A stretch of DNA of 64,000 bases from CAIODY01 sp046051225 (lineage in GTDB: Bacteria; Bacteroidota; Bacteroidia; Chitinophagales; CAIODY01). Under the pieces are notes generated by a model, which saw only the letters and a program-made list of their open reading frames with translations, made no database searches and had not been told where the DNA came from. Shown here piece after piece: positions 34,154 to 42,678 of the stretch; the first letter of the stretch is position 1, and each line of letters starts with the position of its first letter. The stretch covers positions 248,001-312,000 of the forward strand of contig JBJOOR010000002.1 in the NCBI GenBank assembly GCA_046051225.1, written 5' to 3'. Position numbers and translations under genes: made by a program.

Positions 34154-36867
34154 AATGCTATTGCTTTCATCTTCTCCATCACCTTTGCAATTCCGTTCAA
34201 ATCAACACCTCCAGCAGATGCTAAAGTTTTATTGCCACCACCACCACCTTTGATAAGTGGAGCAATATGTTCTTTGATTATTTTTCCTGCATCCAATGAT
34301 GAGTTATCATTCACAGCTACGGCAACACTTACTTTGCCGCCAATATTTGCAGCTAAGCAAACTAAATAATTGCCTTCAATTTCCGTTTTGAATTCATGAC
34401 ACAATTTCTTTAAAGCATCAGCACTACTCACTTCTATGGTTTCAGCAATTAATGTAGTGTTGTTGATGATTTGTTTTTTCTGCAATAATTCCTGACGCAA
34501 AACCACCAATTGTTTGGCTTCTAATTTTTCAATTTGCTTTTGCAATTGTGCTTTTTCTTCTTGTACATTTTTTATGGCGGCGAAAATATCTTTCGGATTT
34601 TTGAACTCCGCTTTGATGTCATTCAATTGTTTTACTTGATTCATCAAATAAGCTTCTGCACGGCAACCAGCCAATGCTTCAATACGACGAACACCAGCAG
34701 CCACAGCACCTTCAGAGATAATTTTAAAAATACTCAACTCGCCTGTACGCATCACATGTGTGCCACCGCAAAGCTCGATGGAGAAATTTTTATCCATCAC
34801 CACCACACGAACTACATCGCCATATTTTTCGCCAAACAAAGCCATAGCACCGAGTTTCATGGCTTCTTCTTTTGGCATTTCTTTAATCACGACTGGAATA
34901 TTCTGACGGATTTTTCTGTTCACAATTTTTTCAATCTGCGCAATTTCTTCATCGGTAACTTTTGCAAAATGGCTAAAATCAAAACGCAAATAATCATCGT
35001 TATTCAAACTTCCTTTTTGCGCCACATGCGTTCCTAAAACTTCTCTCAAAGCGGCTTGCATCAAGTGTGTAACAGAATGATGACGAGTGATTTTTCTTCT
35101 TCTTGATTCATCAATTTTAGCTAAAACTTTGCCTGATAAATCTTGTGGAATTTCTTCAGTGAAATGAACAATTAAATCATTTTCTTTTTTGGTGTCAATC
35201 ACTTTTATCAATTCACCATCAAAATTCAAAATGCCTGTATCGCCCACCTGACCGCCACTTTCAGCATAAAAAGGTGTAACATCCAACACAATTTGATACA
35301 ACTCTTTATCTTTCTGTTTCACTTTTCTGTATTTCAAAACAGATGATTCAGTTTCGGATTTTTCATAACCAACAAACTTCACAGCACCATCTTTAAATAC
35401 TTGCCAGTCGCCAGTTTCAGTAGCCGCAGCTTTTCTGCTTCGGGCTTTTTGTTGCGCCATTTCAATATTGAAACCTTCTTCGTCAACACTCCAACCATTT
35501 TCACTTGCAATTAATCTTGTTAAATCAAACGGGAAACCATATGTGTCATATAATTCAAAACAAGTTTTTCCTTGAATTAAAATAGGTTCTTTCTTTCGAA
35601 GCATATCATTTACAAACCTATTTTTTATGTTCTTAACTTCAATATCATCTTCTAAATCGTATAGTCCGCCGAAGCCTTCATTAGCTTGTTCGATATAGAA
35701 TAGTTTTGGTAAATCTTCAATCTTTTTCAAACCACTTTCTAATGTTCTTAAAAATCCTCTTTCTTCTTCCAAAATTACATTCGCCACAAAGTCGTTCTGT
35801 TGGCTCAATTCAGGAAAAACATTTTCAAATTGTTTTGCAATTACTGGCACTAATTGATACAATAATGGTTGTTTGTAATTCAAATAGGAATAATAATAAC
35901 GCACTGCTCTTCTCAAAATTCTACGAATCACATAACCTGCACCATTGCTCGAAGGCAACTGCCCATCAGCAATTGCGAAGGAAATGGTTCGAATATGGTC
36001 AGCTAAAACTCTGAATGCAACAGAAGCTTTTGTATCATCAGCAGCATATTTCATCCCCACAATTTTTTCAATCGCAGCAATTGTTCCGCTGAAAACATCC
36101 GTATCATAATTGCTTTGTTTGCCTTGCATCACACGAACCAAACGCTCGAAACCCATGCCCGTATCAACATGTTGCGCAGGTAATTTTTCTAAACTACCAT
36201 CCGCTTTGCGGTTAAATTCCATGAACACATTATTCCAGATTTCAATCACTTGTGGGTCATCATTATTCACCAAACTAGCGCCTGGAATAGTTTTGCGTTC
36301 TTCTTCTGTTCTGCCATCATAATGAATTTCAGTACACGGCCCACAAGGACCAGTATCGCCCATTTCCCAGAAATTATCTTTTTTATTGCCCAACAAAATT
36401 CGTTCGGCAGGCACACCAGCGGCTAACCACCAGTTGTAAGCTTCTTCGTCTTTGGCTAAATTTTCTTTGGCATCGCCTTCAAAAATGGTAACGTATAATC
36501 TGTTAGCATCAATTTTATAAACTTTAGTGAGCAATTCCCAACTCCACTCAATCGCTTCTTTTTTGAAATAGTCACCAAAGCTCCAATTGCCGAGCATTTC
36601 AAACATGGTGTGATGATAAGTATCCACACCCACTTCTTCCAAATCATTGTGTTTGCCCGAAACACGAAGGCATTTTTGTGTATCAGCCACACGTTTATCA
36701 ATCGGGTTTTTATTGCCCAAAAACATATCCTTGAACTGATTCATACCAGCATTGGTGAACATTAAAGTAGGGTCATTCTTTACTACAATTGGCGCTGATG
36801 GCACAATTAAATGTCCCTTACTTTTAAAAAAATCTAAAAACTGTTGACGGATTTCGGAAGAGGTCAT
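34150..36867 (-). CDS. alaS: Alanyl-tRNA synthetase
   Basis: A 905-residue class II synthetase. It begins TSSEIRQQFLDFFKSKGHLI with class II motif 1 and FTNAGMNQFKDMFLG, contains GDTGPCGPCTEIHYD, the editing domain with zinc ligands HHSVTH (596-601) and CGGTH (700-704), and the C-terminal DHHA1 domain with GGGGGNKTLASAGG. The C-terminal part is complete. It has a promoter at 36993-37000 with a ~115-nt leader full of degenerate repeats, and two downstream genes (a coupled membrane protein and a methyltransferase-like protein) appear to be in the same operon. Confidence 0.97.
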   Translation of the reverse strand: MTSSEIRQQFLDFFKSKGHLIVPSAPIVVKNDPTLMFTNAGMNQFKDMFLGNKNPIDKRVADTQKCLRVSGKHNDLEEVGVDTYHHTMFEMLGNWSFGDYFKKEAIEWSWELLTKVYKIDANRLYVTIFEGDAKENLAKDEEAYNWWLAAGVPAERILLGNKKDNFWEMGDTGPCGPCTEIHYDGRTEEERKTIPGASLVNNDDPQVIEIWNNVFMEFNRKADGSLEKLPAQHVDTGMGFERLVRVMQGKQSNYDTDVFSGTIAAIEKIVGMKYAADDTKASVAFRVLADHIRTISFAIADGQLPSSNGAGYVIRRILRRAVRYYYSYLNYKQPLLYQLVPVIAKQFENVFPELSQQNDFVANVILEEERGFLRTLESGLKKIEDLPKLFYIEQANEGFGGLYDLEDDIEVKNIKNRFVNDMLRKKEPILIQGKTCFELYDTYGFPFDLTRLIASENGWSVDEEGFNIEMAQQKARSRKAAATETGDWQVFKDGAVKFVGYEKSETESSVLKYRKVKQKDKELYQIVLDVTPFYAESGGQVGDTGILNFDGELIKVIDTKKENDLIVHFTEEIPQDLSGKVLAKIDESRRRKITRHHSVTHLMQAALREVLGTHVAQKGSLNNDDYLRFDFSHFAKVTDEEIAQIEKIVNRKIRQNIPVVIKEMPKEEAMKLGAMALFGEKYGDVVRVVVMDKNFSIELCGGTHVMRTGELSIFKIISEGAVAAGVRRIEALAGCRAEAYLMNQVKQLNDIKAEFKNPKDIFAAIKNVQEEKAQLQKQIEKLEAKQLVVLRQELLQKKQIINNTTLIAETIEVSSADALKKLCHEFKTEIEGNYLVCLAANIGGKVSVAVAVNDNSSLDAGKIIKEHIAPLIKGGGGGNKTLASAGGVDLNGIAKVMEKMKAIAL

Positions 36868-36982
36868 TGATGAATTATGAGTTATGAATTATGAATTGTC
36901 ATTGGTCATCAGACATTAGTCATTAGGGAATACAAATTTTGATTGCATTTACAAATGACTACTGACAAATGACTATTGACTT
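36868..36982. repeat. Degenerate tandem repeats in the alaS leader
   Basis: Two repeat types lie side by side: GAATTATGAGTTATGAATTA-type units (36870-36898), and GTCATTGGTCATCAGACATT / AAATGACTACTGACAAATGA type units (36898-36980), which are roughly inverted with respect to each other (TCATTAGTC versus GACTA.TGACAAATGA). They occupy nearly the whole 5' leader of alaS. The first type is also found after the M13 gene. Confidence 0.6.
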
Positions 36983-36992
36983 TTTCGAGCGG

Positions 36993-37000
36993 CAAAGCTA
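36993..37000 (-). promoter_or_regulatory. -7 promoter element of alaS
   Basis: Minus-strand TAGCTTTG, a perfect TAnnTTTG match, followed by a G+C-rich GCCGCTC typical of start sites here. It lies 125 nt before the alaS ATG. Confidence 0.5.
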
Positions 37001-37015
37001 AAAAAAGGAAAGGAT

Positions 37016-37045
37016 TGAATTAAATGAAAAGAAATATTATTTTTG
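37016..37045 (+). promoter_or_regulatory. Full -33/-7 promoter for the 37050 gene
   Basis: TTG at 37016-37018, exactly 19 nt, then TATTTTTG at 37038-37045: a consensus Bacteroidota primary-sigma promoter. The ATG of the gene is only 5 nt beyond, so the transcript may be leaderless. Confidence 0.65.
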
Positions 37046-37049
37046 ATTA

Positions 37050-37571
37050 ATGAAAAAAATCGCAGCCATTTTTTTAATTATTATTTCTGCTTATTCTGTA
37101 CAAGCACAAAGCGATTCAACTTGGAAATTCAAAAAATTGAATAGTGTAAATATTGAATTGTTTGGACCAGCAGTTTTATATTCTGTTAATTGTGGAAAAA
37201 TAATTTTAAACGCTAAAAGATTCAAAACCATTGGCAATATTGGAGCTTCGTATTTTCCTAATTCAAAATTTGATAATGGTGCTTCTTTTCAAACTCCTAT
37301 TTATTTATCTGAATTATTTTCAATGGATAAAAATAATCATATTGAATTAGGAGTAGGAAATAAATTTTTTTTTGCTAAAAATGAATTATATAATACTCCT
37401 TTTTTTCGTATTGGTTTTCGGCATCAAAATCCAAATCGAAAATTTATTTATAAGTTAACTATAATCCCCTCCGTTGAAAAATCAACACTAGCTATCCTTA
37501 ACCCTGATGGTTCATCTACAAATTATCAATTAACATTTTGGGTTGGTTTCTCATTTGGCTATGCATTTTAA
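37050..37571 (+). CDS. Small outer-membrane beta-barrel-like protein
   Basis: 173 residues with signal peptide MKKIAAIFLIIISAYSVQAQ. The mature part begins SVNIELFGPAVLYSVNCGKI, the strand pattern of small exported barrels common in Bacteroidota (they often read VELxGxxxxYSxNYE). It continues with alternating strands and ends NYQLTFWVGFSFGYAF, with a terminal Phe as expected for barrel insertion. No known function. The promoter sits so close to the ATG that a leaderless mRNA is likely. Confidence 0.7.
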   Translation: MKKIAAIFLIIISAYSVQAQSDSTWKFKKLNSVNIELFGPAVLYSVNCGKIILNAKRFKTIGNIGASYFPNSKFDNGASFQTPIYLSELFSMDKNNHIELGVGNKFFFAKNELYNTPFFRIGFRHQNPNRKFIYKLTIIPSVEKSTLAILNPDGSSTNYQLTFWVGFSFGYAF

Positions 37572-37596
37572 TTTTTTCATAAATAAAATGTAAAGT

Positions 37597-37627
37597 TTGG
37601 CGTTTAAAAACTAAAAGTTTATTTTTG
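37597..37627 (+). promoter_or_regulatory. Promoter of the M23 peptidase gene
   Basis: TTG (37597-37599), 20-nt spacer, TATTTTTG (37620-37627); the ATG is 15 nt downstream. Confidence 0.55.
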
Positions 37628-37642
37628 GAACTCTTTTAAAAA

Positions 37643-38620
37643 ATGGCATTCAGAAAAGTAAAATATTTTTATAACACACATACCTTAAGCTACGAAAAGG
37701 TAAAACATTCGTGGGGCATTACATTGCTTCGGGTGTTTGGCTTTTTGTGTGCTGCTGCTGTGTTTTCGGCTATTATTATGTATTTTGCCTATACCTATTT
37801 CGATTCGCCAAAAGAAAAATTGTTGAAACGTGAATTGGCACAAATGAAAGTGCAATACAAATCGATGAACAACAGAATGAATTCGATTAATAAAGTATTA
37901 GCCGATTTACAAGATAGAGATGATAATATTTACCGAGTAATTTTTGAAGCCGAACCCATCCCTAAAGATGTTCGTCAGGCTGGTTTTGGTGGCGCTAACC
38001 TATATAATAAACTTGAAGGTTTTGATAATAGTGAATTGATGATAAGCACTACCCAAACATTAGATAAATTGAGCCGTGAGATGTATGTGCAATCAAAATC
38101 GTATGACGAATTAAAAAAACGAATTGAAAATAAAGCGCAAATGCTTCAATCTATTCCAGCTATTCAGCCTGTAAGCAATAAAAATTTGATGCGTATTGCA
38201 AGCGGCTTTGGATATAGAATAAATCCAATTTATAAAATTATGCAGTTTCATAGTGGGTTAGATTTTACGGCTGCTATCGGCACACCTATTTATGCAACAG
38301 GCGATGGTACTGTAGCTTTAGCAACGTATGATAACAGCGGTTATGGTATGCATGTAGTAATTAATCATGGCTATGGTTATCAAACTTTATATGGGCACAT
38401 GAGTCGAATGAAAGTGAATGTGGGGCAAACTGTAAAACGTGGCGAAGTGATAGGATATGTAGGCAGTACAGGCGCTTCAACGGGGCCACATTGTCATTAT
38501 GAAGTAATAAAAGGCGGAACAAAAATAGACCCAAGTAATTTTTTCTACAACGATTTATCGCCAGCCGAATACGAAAAAATGTTGCAACAAGCGGCTAAAA
38601 GTAATCAGTCGTTCGATTAA
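37643..38620 (+). CDS. M23-family metalloendopeptidase, membrane-anchored
   Basis: A 325-residue peptidoglycan-remodelling protein. The N-terminus is cytoplasmic and basic, followed by one TM helix (~27-50), a coiled coil (~58-95), and a C-terminal LytM/M23 domain: HSGLD (203-207; zinc ligands H203, D207), YGHMSRM (250-256) and the HxH motif GPHCHYE (281-287). All catalytic residues are present, so it should be active rather than a degenerate regulator. It has its own promoter and is probably an endopeptidase cleaving stem peptides during cell elongation or division. Confidence 0.92.
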   Translation: MAFRKVKYFYNTHTLSYEKVKHSWGITLLRVFGFLCAAAVFSAIIMYFAYTYFDSPKEKLLKRELAQMKVQYKSMNNRMNSINKVLADLQDRDDNIYRVIFEAEPIPKDVRQAGFGGANLYNKLEGFDNSELMISTTQTLDKLSREMYVQSKSYDELKKRIENKAQMLQSIPAIQPVSNKNLMRIASGFGYRINPIYKIMQFHSGLDFTAAIGTPIYATGDGTVALATYDNSGYGMHVVINHGYGYQTLYGHMSRMKVNVGQTVKRGEVIGYVGSTGASTGPHCHYEVIKGGTKIDPSNFFYNDLSPAEYEKMLQQAAKSNQSFD

Positions 38621-38659
38621 AATATTGCGATTATTTATTCATTAAACTCAAAAAAAATT

Positions 38660-39091
38660 ATGTTTGAAAATTTATTAAATTTAGTAAAAGAACATGCAGG
38701 CGATGCCATCATTAATAATGCTGCAATACCTAATGAGCATAATGATGCAGCCATTGAAACCACTACAAACGGTATAATTGATGGTCTAAAAAGCCATTTA
38801 GGCTCAAATGGTATTGAGGGATTAACATCCATGTTTCAAGGCGGTAATCAAAGCGGCATGGTGCAAAGTATTTCGCAAAATGTAGCAGGCAGTTTAATGC
38901 AAAAATTTGGTATTGATAATAATGCTGCTAATGGTATTGTACAATCATTAATACCCGTGGTGATGAATAAATTTGTAAACAAAACAAACGACCCTAACGA
39001 CAGTAGTTTTGATATTCAAGGTATCATTGGTTCGCTGGCAGGTGGCAATAATGCTGGCATTGGCGATATGTTGGGTAAAATTTTCGGATAA
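38660..39091 (+). CDS. DUF937-like Gly/Asn-rich small protein
   Basis: 143 residues without signal peptide. The sequence MFENLLNLVKEHAGDAIINN, followed by repeated helices (GLTSMFQGG, SLMQKFGIDNNAANGIVQSL) and a Gly/Asn/Ile-rich tail ending GGNNAGIGDMLGKIFG, resembles the DUF937/YidB-like group. The same FG/GI helix-loop pattern recurs within the protein. No biochemical role is established. It lies 39 nt after the M23 gene and before a terminator, so the two may be co-transcribed. Confidence 0.65.
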   Translation: MFENLLNLVKEHAGDAIINNAAIPNEHNDAAIETTTNGIIDGLKSHLGSNGIEGLTSMFQGGNQSGMVQSISQNVAGSLMQKFGIDNNAANGIVQSLIPVVMNKFVNKTNDPNDSSFDIQGIIGSLAGGNNAGIGDMLGKIFG

Positions 39092-39111
39092 AATATTTTA
39101 TCTCAAAACAT

Positions 39112-39149
39112 AAAACTCTATTGCTAAAAAAAGCAATAGAGTTTTTTTA
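39112..39149. terminator. Rho-independent terminator
   Basis: ACTCTATTGC and GCAATAGAGT form a 10-bp stem around an 8-nt A-rich loop, followed by seven Ts; it ends the M23/DUF937 unit. Confidence 0.9.
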
Positions 39150-39178
39150 TACTTTTATATTTTAAAAAATAAAAAATT

Positions 39179-39964
39179 GTGCATACACTTACTAATTGTC
39201 GGGTTTGTCATCAACCACTTACGTTTCTAAAAAATTTAAAAGGAAATAGAATTGTGGTAGATATTCCGCTATACATATGTAATAGCTGTGGTACGCAGTT
39301 TACCTATCCAAAAGAATTTATGGCGCAGCGCCAATTTGATGATTTTGATATGGATTGGTATTTAAAGCGCCGACCAAAAGCACAGCGAAAAATTAACAGA
39401 GCATTGAATGCCATTAGTAATTTAGAATTAAAAACCAATGGTAAATTTTTAGATATTGGTTGCGGCTTAGGGTATACCATGGAAGTAGCACAACAAAATG
39501 GCTATCAAGTTTTTGGCGTTGAACCATTGATAACTGCTGCCGATTATGCTATTAATGAATTACATTTAAATGTAAAAAAAGGTTTTTTTGATAAACAAGA
39601 TTATGAACCCAATTCGTTCGATTTTATTTGGTTAGATCAAGTGCTTGAGCATGTTTACGAACCCGATAAATTATTTGCAGATATTTGTACTGTACTGAAA
39701 CCAGGTGGCATTTTCTTTTTAGGCTTGCCCAATGTAGATTGGATGTGGTTATTAATTACCCAATTAAAACTTACTTCTAAAATCAATGTTTTCAACGACC
39801 CCGAAGAACATATTAATTACTACCAACGCAGCAGCATTGAATATTTATGCCATCAAAATGAAGTAGAAATTTTAGATTTATTTTATCCTAAAGATTTTAT
39901 TCGTATTCCGTTTCAAATGCTGGGTATGACAACGGGATATTATTTTATACAAAAACCAATATAG
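39179..39964 (+). CDS. Class I SAM-dependent methyltransferase with N-terminal zinc ribbon
   Basis: 261 residues from a GTG start. The first ~35 residues hold two CxxC pairs (NCRVCHQP and YICNSCGTQ), a likely zinc knuckle. A class I fold follows: motif I FLDIGCGLGYTMEVAQ, acidic VFGVEPL at the end of beta-2, and FDFIWLDQVLEHVYEPDKL with LKPGGIFFLGLPN. This layout (zinc ribbon plus Methyltransf_11/23) is common among enzymes acting on nucleotide sugars, polyketide or lipid precursors. Substrate cannot be named. It precedes the alpha-oxoamine synthase gene, which has a separate promoter. Confidence 0.82.
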   Translation: MHTLTNCRVCHQPLTFLKNLKGNRIVVDIPLYICNSCGTQFTYPKEFMAQRQFDDFDMDWYLKRRPKAQRKINRALNAISNLELKTNGKFLDIGCGLGYTMEVAQQNGYQVFGVEPLITAADYAINELHLNVKKGFFDKQDYEPNSFDFIWLDQVLEHVYEPDKLFADICTVLKPGGIFFLGLPNVDWMWLLITQLKLTSKINVFNDPEEHINYYQRSSIEYLCHQNEVEILDLFYPKDFIRIPFQMLGMTTGYYFIQKPI

Positions 39965-39986
39965 CTTAATTTCATAGCTAAAGCAT

Positions 39987-40016
39987 TTGTTAAGCATAGA
40001 TTTCTGCTTACATTTG
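39987..40016 (+). promoter_or_regulatory. Consensus promoter of the alpha-oxoamine synthase gene
   Basis: TTG (39987-39989), exactly 19 nt, TACATTTG (40009-40016). This is a perfect match to the -33/-7 consensus of Bacteroidota; the ATG at 40052 leaves a leader of about 30 nt. Confidence 0.8.
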
Positions 40017-40051
40017 CACACAATTTTCTAACTATAATTTAATTGAAAAAC

Positions 40052-41323
40052 ATGAGTGTAGATTTATTTGCAAAGTTTAAAACCGACATGGGGCCATTGG
40101 GGCAACATGCTAAAATGGCTCACGGATATTTTGCTTTTCCTAAATTGGAAGGCCCTATCAGCAGCCGAATGATGTTTAACGGAAAAGAAAGAATCGTTTG
40201 GAGTTTGAATAATTATTTAGGCTTGGGCAACCATCCTGAAGTGCGTAAAGCCGATGCAGATGCAGCAGCAGAGTTTGGTTTGGCGTATCCGATGGGAGCA
40301 AGAATGATGAGTGGTAACAGCAATTTGATTGAGCAATTCGAACGTGAATTAGCTGATTTTGTAAAAAAACCAGATGTATTCATTTTGAATTATGGCTATC
40401 AAGGTGTTGTGTCAATTATTGATGCCATTGTTAATCGTCATGATGTAATTGTGTATGATGCTGATTCGCATGCTTGTATTTTAGATGGTAAAAGATTGCA
40501 CGTTGGAAAAAGTTTTGTGTTCAAGCATAATGATATCGAAAGTTTTAAAGTGCAAATGGAACGTGCTACAAAATTAACTGCCGAAACTGGTGGTGGAATT
40601 TTGGTGATTACCGAAGGCGTATTTGGTATGAGCGGCAACATGGGCAAATTGAAAGAAATAGTTGATTTAAAAAAGAATTATAATTTCCGTTTGTTGGTTG
40701 ATGATGCACACGGATTTGGTATGATGGGTGCAACAGGTGCAGGCACTGGCGAAGAACAAGGTTGCCAAGATGGAATTGATTTATACATCAGCACATTTGC
40801 AAAAGCAATGGCAAGCATCGGTGGTTTTGTAGCAGGCGATGAAGAAATAATCAGTTATTTGCGTTACAATACTCGTTCGCAAATTTTTGCTAAAACATTG
40901 CCAATGCCAATAGTAAAAGGCAATTTGAAGCGTTTAGAATTATTGCGTAGCAAGCCTGAATTGAAAGCAAAATTGTGGCATAATGTAAATCGCTTGCAAG
41001 GTGGTTTACGTGAAATTGGTTTGAACTTAGGCGCAACAAATACTTGTGTTACACCAATTTATTTGCAAGGCACTACAACACAAGCAGCAAATTTGATTTT
41101 CGATTTACGTGAAAATTTTAATATTTTTTGTTCAATTGTTGTTTATCCAGTTATTCCAAAAGGACAAATGTTATTGCGTTTAATTCCTACTGCCGACCAT
41201 ACTGATAAAGACATTGATGATACTTTACATGCTTTCCGTGAAATTTATCGTAAGCTTACCACAGGCGAATACGATAAACAATTTGAAGGAATGGCAATGA
41301 TTGAAGCCATTGGCGGAATTTAA
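40052..41323 (+). CDS. PLP-dependent alpha-oxoamine synthase (SPT / BioF / Kbl / cysteate acyltransferase family)
   Basis: 423 residues from ATG 40052. The fold-type I core is clear: NNYLGLGNHPEV (53-64), the PLP-stacking His in YDADSHACILDG (H140), LLVDDAHGFGMMG (214-226, D217 and H220) and the Schiff-base lysine K251 in STFAKAMASIGGF. The family condenses an amino acid with an acyl-CoA. Members include serine palmitoyltransferase (sphingolipids), cysteate acyltransferase (sulfonolipids of Bacteroidota), Kbl (threonine catabolism) and BioF (biotin). No biotin or threonine genes are near, and the enzyme is longer than BioF, so a long-base lipid role is attractive but unproven. Driven by a consensus promoter, so likely well expressed. 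Confidence 0.82.
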   Translation: MSVDLFAKFKTDMGPLGQHAKMAHGYFAFPKLEGPISSRMMFNGKERIVWSLNNYLGLGNHPEVRKADADAAAEFGLAYPMGARMMSGNSNLIEQFERELADFVKKPDVFILNYGYQGVVSIIDAIVNRHDVIVYDADSHACILDGKRLHVGKSFVFKHNDIESFKVQMERATKLTAETGGGILVITEGVFGMSGNMGKLKEIVDLKKNYNFRLLVDDAHGFGMMGATGAGTGEEQGCQDGIDLYISTFAKAMASIGGFVAGDEEIISYLRYNTRSQIFAKTLPMPIVKGNLKRLELLRSKPELKAKLWHNVNRLQGGLREIGLNLGATNTCVTPIYLQGTTTQAANLIFDLRENFNIFCSIVVYPVIPKGQMLLRLIPTADHTDKDIDDTLHAFREIYRKLTTGEYDKQFEGMAMIEAIGGI

Positions 41324-41348
41324 TTGTAGAACAAATATTATATTAAAT

Positions 41349-41389
41349 AAAAAGCGATTCTTTCATATTGATAGAGTCGCTTTTTTTAT
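41349..41389. terminator. Rho-independent terminator
   Basis: AAAAAGCGATTCT pairs with AGAGTCGCTTTTT (one G-T pair) around a ~10-nt loop, followed by Ts, 25 nt after the synthase stop. Confidence 0.85.
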
Positions 41390-41449
41390 TTGCTTTAAGT
41401 TTTCTAATTGATGATTATGTATATCTTTCTTAAAAAATAAATACTAGCT

Positions 41450-42499
41450 ATGAGCAATGAAGAACCCAAACGTGTTCGCAGAGTAAGGTACAAGGGTACA
41501 CATCCAAAAGTTTTTAAAGAAAAATATAAAGAGCTGCAACCCGAAAATTATGCAGATGATATTGCAAAAGTGATGCAACAAGGGCGTACGCCAGCTGGTA
41601 TGCATCGTTCTATTTGTGTGCACGAAATATTAGAAATACTAAAAATTAAACCTGGACAAATAGGCTTAGATGCTACATTGGGCTATGGTGGGCATAGTAT
41701 TGAAATGATAAAATGTTTGTTGCCTAATGGTAAACTATATGCAACCGATGTTGACCCATTTGAGTTGCCCCGAACCCGTGAACGCTTAGCTGCAATGGGC
41801 TATAATGAAGATGTGGTAGTGATAAAAAAAATGAATTTTTCAGGCATTAATCAAATTGTAAAAGAATCAGGATTGTTGAATTTTGTGTTGGCCGATTTGG
41901 GTGTGTCATCTATGCAGATTGATAATCCTGAAAGAGGTTTTTCATTTAAAATAGATGGCCCTTTAGATTTACGCTTGAACCCAACAAGTGGCAAATCGGC
42001 GGCTACACTTTTAAAAAATATTTCGCAACAGTCATTAGAAGATTTATTTTTTAATCATTCAGATGAGCCTTATGCAGCCCAAATTGCTAAAACAATTATG
42101 GGTTATAAAGCAAGTGGAATAGAAATAAAAACGACTAAGCAATTACAAGAAATTATTGAAAATGCTTTAGTGTTTTTGCCAAAAGAAAATAGAAAAGAGG
42201 AGATAAAAAAAGCTTGTCAAAGATGTTTTCAAGCATTGCGAATTGAGGTAAATAATGAGTTTGGCGTATTAGATGATTTTTTAGAAAAACTGCCCGAAGC
42301 CTTAGCCGATGGTGGTAGAGTAGCAATTCTTACTTTTCATTCGGGCGAAGACAGACGAGTAAAAAAAACATTTCAACGATTTTTTAGAGATGGAATTTAT
42401 AGCCAAATTGCCCACCAACCTATTCGTGCATCAGCCGAAGAATGCTATACAAACCCTAGAGCAAAATCTGCTAAATTGCGTTGGGCTGTGAAAGCGTAA
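41450..42499 (+). CDS. rsmH: RsmH (MraW)-family rRNA methyltransferase, paralogue outside the division cluster
   Basis: 349 residues. After a basic ~50-residue extension the RsmH pattern begins at HRSICVHEILEILKIKPG, with SAM motif I GLDATLGYGGHSIEM, ADLGVSSMQIDNPERGFSF (the NPPY-like and RGFSF signature) and CQRCFQALRIEVNNEFGVLD plus ILTFHSGEDRRVKKTFQRFF. RsmH methylates N4 of C1402 in 16S rRNA. Canonical copies lie next to mraZ and ftsL in the dcw cluster; here the neighbours are lipB and rluD, and the N-terminal extension is unusual. It may be a second RsmH-like enzyme with a different target. Confidence 0.8.
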   Translation: MSNEEPKRVRRVRYKGTHPKVFKEKYKELQPENYADDIAKVMQQGRTPAGMHRSICVHEILEILKIKPGQIGLDATLGYGGHSIEMIKCLLPNGKLYATDVDPFELPRTRERLAAMGYNEDVVVIKKMNFSGINQIVKESGLLNFVLADLGVSSMQIDNPERGFSFKIDGPLDLRLNPTSGKSAATLLKNISQQSLEDLFFNHSDEPYAAQIAKTIMGYKASGIEIKTTKQLQEIIENALVFLPKENRKEEIKKACQRCFQALRIEVNNEFGVLDDFLEKLPEALADGGRVAILTFHSGEDRRVKKTFQRFFRDGIYSQIAHQPIRASAEECYTNPRAKSAKLRWAVKA

Positions 42500-42536
42500 T
42501 AAAGCAGTTAGAGATTTATGTTTGTTAAAGAAAATT

Positions 42537-42635
42537 TTAATCCCATTGTTTTTCTTTTATCTGTTCTAAATGTCTTTGTGTATGATGTATCATAAAGTAG
42601 AACTTCAGTTTATACTTTTCTATGCTTATTATTTT
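42537..42635 (-). pseudogene. Remnant of a DinB-family gene (C-terminal fragment)
   Basis: In the gap between rsmH and lipB the minus strand encodes KLKFYFMIHHTQRHLEQIKE then KQWD and a stop. HH.QRHLEQI is the typical end of DinB/YfiT-like proteins, which carry a metal-binding His there. Only ~32 codons remain; the frame is closed upstream by a TGA and no start codon is available. It looks like the tail of a deleted gene. Confidence 0.45.
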
Positions 42636-42678
42636 TCAAATGCCTTTATTGTTTTTTAAATTTATAATTTTACACCTT

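Noticed and set aside
42622..42678. Longer N-terminus of LipB from an upstream start
   Set aside because: The extra 19 residues are hydrophobic and atypical for cytosolic LipB, and the ATG at 42679 matches the family start.
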